From contig NZ_PQSU01000035.1 of the NCBI RefSeq assembly GCF_002920615.1, forward strand, positions 1-64,000: a stretch of DNA of 64,000 bases. The letters are read 5' to 3'. The notes under the pieces were generated by a model, which worked only from the letters and a program-made list of their open reading frames with translations, had not been told where the DNA came from and did no database searches. Position 1 is the first letter of the stretch. Each line of letters begins with the position of its first letter. The stretch is from Streptomyces sp. Ru62 (GTDB taxonomy: Bacteria > Actinomycetota > Actinomycetes > Streptomycetales > Streptomycetaceae). A program made the position numbers and the translations under genes. Below, one piece after another: positions 32,635 to 38,686 of the stretch.

Positions 32635-33690
32635 ATGAAAGGGCTCATCCGGGCCGGTGCCGCGGTCGCTGCCTTCTTAGTGCTGGCGATCACCGGCATG
32701 GTGGCGCTGGTGCTAGCCGACGACGCCGCCGAGGCCACCGAGATATCCGACGGCGGCCACGGGCTGCGCGGCGTTCCTACCGAGTTCCGTCCCTGGATCC
32801 TCAAGGCATCCCAGGCCTGCAAGGAGCCCGAGCTGACTCCTGCGCTGCTGGCCGCCCAGCTCTGGCAGGAGAGCAAGTTCAAGACCACGAAAAAGGAGGC
32901 CACCAGTGAGGCCGGCGCCCAGGGCCCGGCCCAGTTCATGCCAGCGACCTGGGCCACCTGGGGACGCGACGACGACGGCAACGGGGAGGCCTCACCCTGG
33001 GACATAGGCGATGCCGTCATGGCGCAGGGCCGAATGATGTGCTCCCTGCTCAAGCAGGCCAAAAGCAGCGGATACCCGGGCGACGTCCGCGCGCTTGCCC
33101 TCGCCGGGTACAACGCCGGGTGGAACGCCGTCGAAACCGCCCGGGGCGTCCCCCGCTACGCGGAGACCCAGAACTACGTGCAGATCATCCTGTCCAGCAT
33201 GCGCCGCTTCCAAGGTCCCGCCCTGGTGGAGGTCGCCGGATCAGGAGACGGACCGGACGCCGTACGCAAGGCCGCCGCCCGTATCGGCACGCCATACTCC
33301 TACGGCGGCGGCGGGCCCGACGGCCCCAGCACCGGCTTCTGCGACGGACACAACGGCTACCTCAACGGCCGCTGCGCCGCCTCCAGCACCGTCGGTTTCG
33401 ACTGCTCCTCGCTGGTGCAATACGCCTACTGGCCCGACCTCAAGCTGCCCCGGACCGCGGCCGCGCAATACGGCGCCACATCCGACCGTCCTGTCTCCCG
33501 CAGCGACCTGAAGGTCGGCGACCTGCTGTTCTGGTCGCACGGCGGCAACTCCGGCTCGATCTACCACGTCGCCATGTACGCCGGAGACGGCAACGTCGTC
33601 CAAGCACCGCGCACCGGAAAGCACGTGGAGCTGGCTCCCCTGACCTCCGCCATGCCCGAACGCGACTACTACGGCGCGACCCGCCCGTGA
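32635..33690 (+). CDS. VirB1-like bifunctional wall hydrolase: transglycosylase plus NlpC/P60 (351 aa)
   Basis: An N-terminal membrane or signal helix (residues 10-30) exports the protein. Residues 45-185 form an SLT-type lytic transglycosylase domain with the catalytic glutamate in LWQESKF (about residue 83) and the GPAQFMPATW and YNAGW motifs. Residues 205-350 form an NlpC/P60 peptidase with the catalytic cysteine in GFDCSSLVQ (about 260) and the histidine in YHVAMY (about 312). It would cut both glycan and peptide bonds so that the channel can cross the wall. GGGGAGG precedes the ATG. Confidence 0.9.
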   Translation: MKGLIRAGAAVAAFLVLAITGMVALVLADDAAEATEISDGGHGLRGVPTEFRPWILKASQACKEPELTPALLAAQLWQESKFKTTKKEATSEAGAQGPAQFMPATWATWGRDDDGNGEASPWDIGDAVMAQGRMMCSLLKQAKSSGYPGDVRALALAGYNAGWNAVETARGVPRYAETQNYVQIILSSMRRFQGPALVEVAGSGDGPDAVRKAAARIGTPYSYGGGGPDGPSTGFCDGHNGYLNGRCAASSTVGFDCSSLVQYAYWPDLKLPRTAAAQYGATSDRPVSRSDLKVGDLLFWSHGGNSGSIYHVAMYAGDGNVVQAPRTGKHVELAPLTSAMPERDYYGATRP

Positions 33691-33712
33691 CGCTCAGGCA
33701 AGGGAAGAGTTC

Positions 33713-33844
33713 GTGCGCTGCCCGGTAGTAACTATCGTGGGCGCTGGCGTGGTTGCGCACGCCGGCACCCCGGTGAGCGGGATGGGCCCCGTCGCTGGTG
33801 GTGCGTTGACTCTGGGCGAGTCACAGGTGGCCGCTCCGACGTGA
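33713..33844 (+). CDS. Possible 43-aa hydrophobic peptide
   Basis: A GTG at 33713 with GGGAAGAG upstream opens a 43-codon frame (VRCPVVTIVGAGVVAHAG ... VAAPT) that ends inside the terminator hairpin. It follows the wall hydrolase by 22 bases. The weak third-position bias makes it uncertain. Confidence 0.3.
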   Translation: MRCPVVTIVGAGVVAHAGTPVSGMGPVAGGALTLGESQVAAPT

Positions 33845-33859
33845 GTAGGAGCGGCCACC
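33826..33859. terminator. Terminator of the transfer operon
   Basis: A 12-bp perfect stem (33826-33837 with 33848-33859) and a 10-base loop lie between the convergent transfer operon and the Nudix gene. Confidence 0.75.
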
Positions 33860-33869
33860 GCGTTTGGGA

Positions 33870-34589
33870 CTACTGGGCGAGGTAGTCGAGAGCACGCTGA
33901 AGTAGCGGGCGGTGGGCGGCGTACAAGGTACGTCCGGCGGCGGTGATCGCGGCGTCGAGCTGGGCCAGGGAGCCGAACGGCCACCAGTTGGCGTCGAGGG
34001 CGTCGCTGTCGGCGACGGCGGTCACCGTGGCGGGCAGCCGGTACAGGGCGCTGGTGGAGGCGACCCAGGCGTGGTCCGACTGCCGCCAGTCGTCCACGAT
34101 GTCCCGGCCGAGGATGACCGGCTGGTGGTCGGTCAGGTCGACACCGGTCTCCTCGCGCAGCTCCCGGACCAGGGCGGCCGGGGCGGTCTCGCCCGGGTCG
34201 ACCATGCCGCCGGGGATCGCCTCGACCCCGATGTCGCTCCGGGTGATCAGCAGCACCCGCCGGGCGGTGCCGTGGCCCGCGACCACGATCGGGTCGGCGG
34301 CGGCGTTCTCGCCCCACTTGCCGAGGTTGCGGCCGGTGCGGCCGGTGCGGCCCTGCGGGTGCAGCGGCCAGCCCCGCTCGTCGAGCCGGAACGGCACCAG
34401 GGCGGAGGCGATCCGCTGGTCCCAGTCGCGGACTTCGGCCGGCGTCGCGGCGGCCTCCGCCCAGTCGGGCACCTGGTCGGCGAGCGCGGCGGGCAGCAGC
34501 TCGGGCGGCGTGACGTCGGCCGGCGCGTACTCGGGCCAGGACACCGACCAGTCGCGGAGGGCGGCGGGGACGGCGGTGGTCTCGGTCAT
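33870..34589 (-). CDS. Nudix hydrolase (239 aa)
   Basis: The Nudix box is complete: G-x5-E-x7-REL-x-EE-x-G in GGMVDPGETAPAALVRELRE (about residues 127-146) followed by ETG. These enzymes hydrolyse nucleoside diphosphates linked to another group X. The N-terminal 85 residues (tryptophan-rich, PELLPAALADQVPDW) are an extra domain found in actinobacterial Nudix proteins. ATG 34589 is chosen because GGAG lies nine bases upstream. The target may be a modified nucleotide or a regulatory molecule; nothing in the context decides it. Confidence 0.85.
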   Translation of the reverse strand: MTETTAVPAALRDWSVSWPEYAPADVTPPELLPAALADQVPDWAEAAATPAEVRDWDQRIASALVPFRLDERGWPLHPQGRTGRTGRNLGKWGENAAADPIVVAGHGTARRVLLITRSDIGVEAIPGGMVDPGETAPAALVRELREETGVDLTDHQPVILGRDIVDDWRQSDHAWVASTSALYRLPATVTAVADSDALDANWWPFGSLAQLDAAITAAGRTLYAAHRPLLQRALDYLAQ

Positions 34590-34628
34590 GATGGGCATCT
34601 CCTGGTCTCGTGACGGGTCTGGGAGCGA

Positions 34629-34664
34629 GGGGCGGCCGTGCGCCTGGCAGTGAACGGCCGCCCC
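34629..34664 (-). terminator. Terminator between the HTH gene and the Nudix gene
   Basis: An 11-bp perfect stem (34629-34639 with 34654-34664) and a 14-base loop follow the stop codon of the upstream minus-strand gene and overlap the leader of the Nudix gene, so it may also attenuate. Confidence 0.6.
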
Positions 34665-34669
34665 GGCGG

Positions 34670-35131
34670 TCAGTCCTGGGTGGGGCGCTTGCCTGTCAGG
34701 GCCCAGATCTCCCACTCGCTGGGCATCCGGGCCTGGAGGGTGTCGCGCCGGTACTGGGCGGTGGAGCGGGCGGTCACCCCGAGGGCGCGGGCCAGCTGGC
34801 CATAGCTGCCGCCGCTGGCGGCGTGGGCGCGCATCGCGGCGTCGCGAATGCCCTCCAGGCGCGGCAGGAGCCGCTGCTCGACGTCATGGATCGCGTTGAC
34901 CCAGGTGTCGGCGGTGGCCGGGCGGTCCGGACGTGCGCCGGGACCGTCGTCCTGGTCGGCGGGGACGGTGTCGGTGCGCAGGACGGCGAGTGCCCACAGC
35001 GCCCCGGCCATCGCGTCGGCCAGCGGGCCCAGTTCCCCGCCGATGGCCTCGGCCTGCTCGGCGGTGAGGCTGATCGTGATGTCCACGCCGCCGAGCGCGG
35101 CCTCGTTGCCCTCGCGGAAGCTGATCGACAT
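34670..35131 (-). CDS. HTH-containing regulator, probably autoregulated (153 aa)
   Basis: Residues 10-60 are helical and acidic, and residues 75-110 form a long helix. A helix-turn-helix follows near 108-135 (SYGQLARALGVTARSTAQYRRD). The ATG has GGGAGG seven to eight bases upstream on its strand. Two tandem 20-bp sites with internal symmetry lie 28-81 bases before the start (35159-35212), which suggests that it represses its own gene. The class of HTH is close to sigma-70 region 4-like folds, but the family is unknown to me. Confidence 0.7.
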   Translation of the reverse strand: MSISFREGNEAALGGVDITISLTAEQAEAIGGELGPLADAMAGALWALAVLRTDTVPADQDDGPGARPDRPATADTWVNAIHDVEQRLLPRLEGIRDAAMRAHAASGGSYGQLARALGVTARSTAQYRRDTLQARMPSEWEIWALTGKRPTQD

Positions 35132-35158
35132 GGGTGGTCCTCCCTCACGAGTGCTTGC

Positions 35159-35212
35159 TGTACGGGAGTTCGTACGGTCTGGCAGTCATGACTGTACGGG
35201 TTTCCGTACGGT
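35159..35212. promoter_or_regulatory. Tandem operator sites TGTACGG-N6-CGTACGGT
   Basis: TGTACGGGAGTTCGTACGGT (35159-35178) and TGTACGGGTTTCCGTACGGT (35193-35212) differ at only three positions and lie 34 bases apart. Each contains the partial dyad GTACGG/CGTAC. They are placed at the promoter of the HTH gene on the minus strand. Confidence 0.6.
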
Positions 35213-35352
35213 GGTGCAAGGGGTTGTCCCATCGGCTGTGGGTCGGCGCAGGCGGCGGCGGAGGCGTGGACGCGCTTCGAAAATGTGTGGCATAACGAGG
35301 GCTATCCTGCGGATCGGGCGACGGCGAGCGTCGCCCGGAAGGAAGCCCCGCG

Positions 35353-35556
35353 ATGACTACCGAAGTTCCCTCCGCCGCTGAGCCGGATCCGTCCGTGCTG
35401 CTCTGCTCCAGTGACCTGGTCGGCCCGTGCGCGACCTGCCAGCGCAAGACGCACAAGTACGGGCGGGGCGGACTGCCCCTGTGCCAGTGGTGCATGGGCC
35501 TGGCACGGGAGCGATGGGGGTCGTCCATGCGATTCCGCACCACATCGCGCAGCTAG
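35353..35556 (+). CDS. Small zinc-ribbon protein (67 aa)
   Basis: Two CxxC pairs (CATC near residue 26 and CQWC near residue 44) separated by about 18 residues form a probable zinc ribbon. The ATG is preceded by GGAAG (35341-35345). A short hairpin, GGGCGACG with its complement (35316-35336), precedes the ribosome binding site and may control translation. Such tiny treble-clef or ribbon proteins are frequent on actinobacterial plasmids; the function is unknown. Confidence 0.62.
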   Translation: MTTEVPSAAEPDPSVLLCSSDLVGPCATCQRKTHKYGRGGLPLCQWCMGLARERWGSSMRFRTTSRS

Positions 35557-35627
35557 CTGCACGACCGCGGCGCGGCCCCCGCAAACCGCGGCCGCGAAGA
35601 CGGCGACGGTCGTCGCCCGTACAGCGT

Positions 35628-35984
35628 CTAGTCGAGAACGCCCAGCTCGGTGTCCGGACGGCAGTGTGGGCACGCCGGCACCTGATGCCGGAGAGCGTCC
35701 GCCGCCTGAGCCCGGGTCGCCGGTCGGCACCGCCCGCTCTTCTTCGCTGCCCAGCAATCACCGACGTGTACGGCGTCCACGTTGATCCGGTTGAGGCCGT
35801 ACTGGATGAGCCAGCCCGCCGCCAGCGCCCGCCGCTCCTCGGCAGCCCGGCGCCCGGCCTCCCGCATCTCCTCGCTTGCGATCCATTGGTCGATAAGTGC
35901 CAGCTGCCGCGTGGCCTGCTGCTCAACGACGCGGCGGGTGAAACGCAGCATGTCGAGTCGGGACAGGGGGCGCGGGTCGTTCAT
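35628..35984 (-). CDS. DUF6233-like protein (118 aa)
   Basis: An N-terminal helix (SRLDMLRFTRRVVEQQATRQLALIDQWIASEE) is followed by a domain with VHVGDCWAA and the end ACPHCRPDTELGVLD, a pattern I associate with streptomycete DUF6233 proteins. ATG 35984 has no ribosome binding site. TAATAT (35992-35997 on the opposite strand) lies exactly where a -10 box would place the transcription start at the ATG, so the mRNA is probably leaderless. The function is unknown. Confidence 0.68.
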   Translation of the reverse strand: MNDPRPLSRLDMLRFTRRVVEQQATRQLALIDQWIASEEMREAGRRAAEERRALAAGWLIQYGLNRINVDAVHVGDCWAAKKSGRCRPATRAQAADALRHQVPACPHCRPDTELGVLD

Positions 35985-36050
35985 GCGTTCGATATTAGAG
36001 GGTACGCTGCCCACCGGCACCAGAAGGGGGCGAGAGAGGAGGAGGCGGGC

Positions 36051-36290
36051 ATGCACGATGACCTGCGGATTCTCACGGCCCTCGGCATTGACCCGGCGCG
36101 CTTGGGCCCAGCCCCGGACGGGCCGCTGCGCCACTCCGGGGCCAGGGATCGAATCCACCCGCCAGGCCGCCATACATGCTCAGCCTGCGGAGCCCCTGCC
36201 GTCGCCACCTGCCGCCGGGCCGTTCCCGGGCTCGGCCTGCGCTGGCAGGACTCCTGCCGTAACTGCATGATCATCACGTGCGGGCTGTGA
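36051..36290 (+). CDS. Small Cys-rich protein (79 aa)
   Basis: The ATG follows AGGAGGAGG at optimal spacing. The protein has an N-terminal helix (DDLRILTALGIDPARLG) and four cysteines in CSAC and CRNC (about residues 44-74) that could bind zinc. It is divergent from the DUF6233-like gene. Its last 111 bases overlap the 3' end of the convergent gene 36180-36695, which is unusual and makes one of the two 3' ends doubtful. Confidence 0.58.
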   Translation: MHDDLRILTALGIDPARLGPAPDGPLRHSGARDRIHPPGRHTCSACGAPAVATCRRAVPGLGLRWQDSCRNCMIITCGL

Positions 36291-36695
36291 TGCAGCCTCG
36301 GTGACGGCGGCGATGACGAGCTGCACCTGGTCGTCATCCAGCACGGCCAGGGTGTCCCGCAGGTTGATGTCGTACTCCCCAACGAGCGAGGCCGCGACCG
36401 CCAGGACGGCCGTCTCGCTGCTGGACGTTGGCACTCCCTCCCTGAGCAGGTCACCGATCTGGTCCCAGCGCAGGTGCTGGATCGGGCCGCCGTGGAATGG
36501 CGAGCGACGGGTCACGTCAGGGATCTCCGTCACGCGCTCGTACCGACGATGGGTGGCGAAGTCCCCCGGCTCCAGGAACTGCCGGAGCCAGAAGGCGTCA
36601 TCGTGCTGGGACAGGAGTCGGCTCGCGGCGAGCATCTGCTCATTGCCGACTCCGCTGGTCACCTCGAAGAAGAGCGTCTGAAAGGTGGACTTCAC
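36180..36695 (-). CDS. Hypothetical protein (171 aa)
   Basis: I do not recognise this protein. The first 135 residues look globular (FQTLFFEVTSGVGNEQM, RLLSQHDDAFWLRQFLEPGD, GEYDINLRDTLAVLDDDQV). The last 35 are low-complexity (Pro/Ala/Gly) and coincide with the overlap with the small Cys-rich gene. A frameshift or mutation near 36290 may have extended the frame. Confidence 0.6.
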   Translation of the reverse strand: MKSTFQTLFFEVTSGVGNEQMLAASRLLSQHDDAFWLRQFLEPGDFATHRRYERVTEIPDVTRRSPFHGGPIQHLRWDQIGDLLREGVPTSSSETAVLAVAASLVGEYDINLRDTLAVLDDDQVQLVIAAVTEAASQPARDDHAVTAGVLPAQAEPGNGPAAGGDGRGSAG

Positions 36696-36799
36696 AACTC
36701 AGCTCCCGTGGTCGGGCGGCGCTGGACTCGATCACTGTCCCGGCCACCCGCCCCAGCTGCTGGACGACACGCCTCGATCCACGAGGCTGACAACCAGGA

Positions 36800-36836
36800 A
36801 GGGCCCCGCCCGCGCGGCTGAAGCCGGGCGAGGCCC
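36800..36836. terminator. Hairpin in the 36.7-36.9 kb spacer
   Basis: A 13-bp stem with one mismatch (36800-36812 with 36824-36836) stands between the possible short gene at 36875-37102 and the gene starting at 36695. Confidence 0.6.
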
Positions 36837-36874
36837 TGGTGGAGGAAGCAGGCGGCGTCCCCTGGCTACCGGGG

Positions 36875-37102
36875 TCAGTGTGCGGGAGGCGCGTACGTGA
36901 TGCCGACGTCGCCGGCGGACGTCGCGGCGAGAGCCACCACCCGCCAGATCACTGCGGGGACGCCGTCCCGGGGCCCGTCGCAGGCGTCGTTGAGTTGAGT
37001 GCCGACCCTGGTTGGTTCAGTCCTCGTCGCTTCGGACGATGCCGCCTGGCACGTGCGGGTCGAATCGGCCGATACGCATGGCCTCGATGCACTGCAGGAC
37101 AC
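36875..37102 (-). CDS. Possible short gene with unclear start
   Basis: The last 45 codons (VGTQLNDACDGPRDGVPAV ... TYAPPAH) have nearly pure G/C at third positions, so this frame looks coding between 36875 and about 37015. Upstream it overlaps the end of the 37017-37397 gene, where no good start or ribosome binding site is seen. It may be a short gene starting inside its neighbour or a 3' remnant. Confidence 0.35.
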   Translation of the reverse strand: MSCSASRPCVSADSTRTCQAASSEATRTEPTRVGTQLNDACDGPRDGVPAVIWRVVALAATSAGDVGITYAPPAH

Positions 37103-37397
37103 GGGCGAAGGACGTCAGCCCGTACGTGATGTATCGCGTAGGCGAGTCCCCGAGGACGCTTTCATGCTCGATGGGAACGCCGCCCATGATTGCCCAGTAC
37201 GTGTCACGCACCTTGTGCTCGGGGTGAGCCCCGATCCACGCCATCTCGGCGTCCGACGCGAACTCCTTGGCGCTCGTGCAGGTGTACTGGTCCCAGTCCA
37301 CGACGGGCTTGGTCGGGTCGAGCGCGGCGATCGTGCGGATCTGCTCGATGCAGCGCTGGTAGATGCGGGACAGCTCGGCGTTTAAATCTTGGCTCAT
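37017..37397 (-). CDS. Hypothetical protein (126 aa)
   Basis: I do not recognise this protein. It is small and soluble, with a helical start (LNAELSRIYQRCIEQIRTIA) and a mixed second part (RYITYGLTSFARVLQCIEAM). No catalytic motif is seen. The ATG at 37397 is preceded on its strand by GGGAGAAACCTG, giving a usable ribosome binding site. Confidence 0.68.
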   Translation of the reverse strand: MSQDLNAELSRIYQRCIEQIRTIAALDPTKPVVDWDQYTCTSAKEFASDAEMAWIGAHPEHKVRDTYWAIMGGVPIEHESVLGDSPTRYITYGLTSFARVLQCIEAMRIGRFDPHVPGGIVRSDED

Positions 37398-37516
37398 CAG
37401 GTTTCTCCCTCTCCCGCGCCGGACCGTCCGGCGACTGGTGAACCCTGCCCGAGGCCGCAGTGGAACAGTCGCGTCGCCTCATATGCGATCCAGTGGCCCG
37501 AGGGGGCGAAATCGGT

Positions 37517-37549
37517 CGAGGGCGGCCCCGTCTGCCGGAGCCGCCCTCG
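37517..37549 (-). terminator. Terminator after the 37564-38307 gene
   Basis: A 10-bp perfect stem (37517-37526 with 37540-37549) lies 15 bases past the stop codon. Confidence 0.7.
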
Positions 37550-37563
37550 TTTGCTGTCCGGGG

Positions 37564-38307
37564 TCAGTGCTGGTTCTCGTCCCGCGCCTGAGCTACTTCG
37601 GTGCGGAGCTGAAGGGCGAGGGCACGGGCCTCTTCCGCCTGCTGCGCCGCTTCAGGACGCCCGTCCTCCACGGCGATGCGGTCGAGCAGTGCGGCCTTGC
37701 GCTCGGTCAGGCGGGCGCGGGCCTCCGGGTCCGGCGGGGTGCGCATGTCGCCGTAGAGGTGCTTGAGCGCGTCGAGGACCTGGACCATCTCTTCCGCCGT
37801 GCTCAGGGCGGGCAGGTGGCCGGTGACTGGGTGGTCCGTCTCCCGGTGTGCCGGGATGTGCTCGCGTGCCCATGCGTCGAGGTTCCGGCCGGCGGTGGTG
37901 GGCGCGTACGCAGCCTCGTGCAGGCGTAAGCCGCGTACGGGGGCGCCGGGCGGGGCGGGGCAGTGCGGCTCCTGGAGGGCGAGCTGCCACTCCGCGACGG
38001 CGTCCTTGTACTTCTCGTGCGCGGACTGCCGCTTCATGTCGAGCTGCTCGCCGATGGCCTCCCAGCTCGTGTGCTTCTGCCGCTCGTAGATCACTGCGCG
38101 GGCCAGTACCTCCTGGGCCTGGTGGACCAGGTCGAGGGCGTCGCCGACGACTTCGCCGGGCCGGGCCCACATGTCGTTCGTCGTGGGGACGCCGGCGGCG
38201 GCACGGTCGGCGAGTTCGCGCAGTTCGGCAGAGAGGGCGAGGCGGGCCAGGGCGGTGCGGCTGTAGGCGAAGCGCTCGCTGGCGGAGTCGTGCTCAGCAT
38301 CCGTCAT
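37564..38307 (-). CDS. HTH-type hypothetical protein with tandem operators (247 aa)
   Basis: An N-terminal helical domain holds a probable helix-turn-helix near residues 78-105 (HTSWEAIGEQLDMKRQSAHEKYKDAV). A linker and a second helical domain (about 150-240) follow, ending in a charged helix (ALALQLRTEVAQARDE). There is no ribosome binding site: the -10-like TAGCCT ends nine bases before the ATG, so translation is probably leaderless. Two GTCAGG-N5-CCTGAC sites sit on the -35 and -10, which fits autorepression. It may control plasmid functions. Confidence 0.68.
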   Translation of the reverse strand: MTDAEHDSASERFAYSRTALARLALSAELRELADRAAAGVPTTNDMWARPGEVVGDALDLVHQAQEVLARAVIYERQKHTSWEAIGEQLDMKRQSAHEKYKDAVAEWQLALQEPHCPAPPGAPVRGLRLHEAAYAPTTAGRNLDAWAREHIPAHRETDHPVTGHLPALSTAEEMVQVLDALKHLYGDMRTPPDPEARARLTERKAALLDRIAVEDGRPEAAQQAEEARALALQLRTEVAQARDENQH

Positions 38308-38310
38308 GTT

Positions 38311-38354
38311 GTCAGGCTAGGCCTGACGAACGTGACTGTCAGGGTCGGCCTGAC
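38311..38354 (-). promoter_or_regulatory. Tandem GTCAGG-N5-CCTGAC operators over a promoter
   Basis: Two 17-base inverted repeats (38311-38327 and 38338-38354) are spaced 27 bases apart. Read on the minus strand, CTGACA (the end of the upstream site), 17 bases and TAGCCT (inside the downstream site) form a promoter for the 38307 gene, so binding at either site would block RNA polymerase. Confidence 0.65.
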
Positions 38355-38494
38355 GAGAGCTTGACTCGTACTGTGCTCGCGCTCGCGTGAGGCTCGTTTC
38401 ATAGGTGGTGGTGGGGGGGGATGGCGCCTTGGGTCGTCGCTGAACGACGATGAGAAGAGGGGATCTCTTTCAGCCGCTGCTGAGGAGGCCCGCA

Positions 38495-38626
38495 ATGGTA
38501 TGGGGATGGAATCAGAAGGCGCTTCGTGCCCTAGTGGGCATGGTCGTCCTGAGCTTTGCTTTTCGGACCGTTCCCAGACTGGACCTGGGCGTCGTGGGCG
38601 CGTTCGTAGGTGGGCGTAGGTGTTGA
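38495..38626 (+). CDS. Single-helix membrane peptide (43 aa)
   Basis: ATG 38495 has GAGGAGG at good spacing (38481-38488). The 43-residue product (MVWGWNQKALRAL ... GGRRC) carries one hydrophobic helix (LVGMVVLSFAF) flanked by basic residues. It ends just before the shared terminator and is convergent to the giant gene. It could be a toxin-like or regulatory membrane peptide, but nothing proves expression. Confidence 0.4.
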   Translation: MVWGWNQKALRALVGMVVLSFAFRTVPRLDLGVVGAFVGGRRC

Positions 38627-38637
38627 CCTGGCAGTAC

Positions 38638-38674
38638 GAGGGCCCGGATCGCCGACGGCGGCGGCCGGGCCCTC
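38638..38674. terminator. Terminator of the giant gene
   Basis: A 10-bp perfect stem (38638-38647 with 38665-38674) lies 13 bases past the stop codon of the giant minus-strand gene. Confidence 0.65.
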
Positions 38675-38686
38675 ATCGTGACCAGG

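Noticed and set aside
24908..33690. Type VII (ESX) secretion locus
   Set aside because: There are no WXG100 proteins, EccC or mycosin genes; the ATPases and wall hydrolase match conjugation machinery.
35427..36050. Plus-strand extension of the 79-residue Cys-rich gene
   Set aside because: It is antisense to the DUF6233-like gene; ATG 36051 has a near-perfect ribosome binding site.
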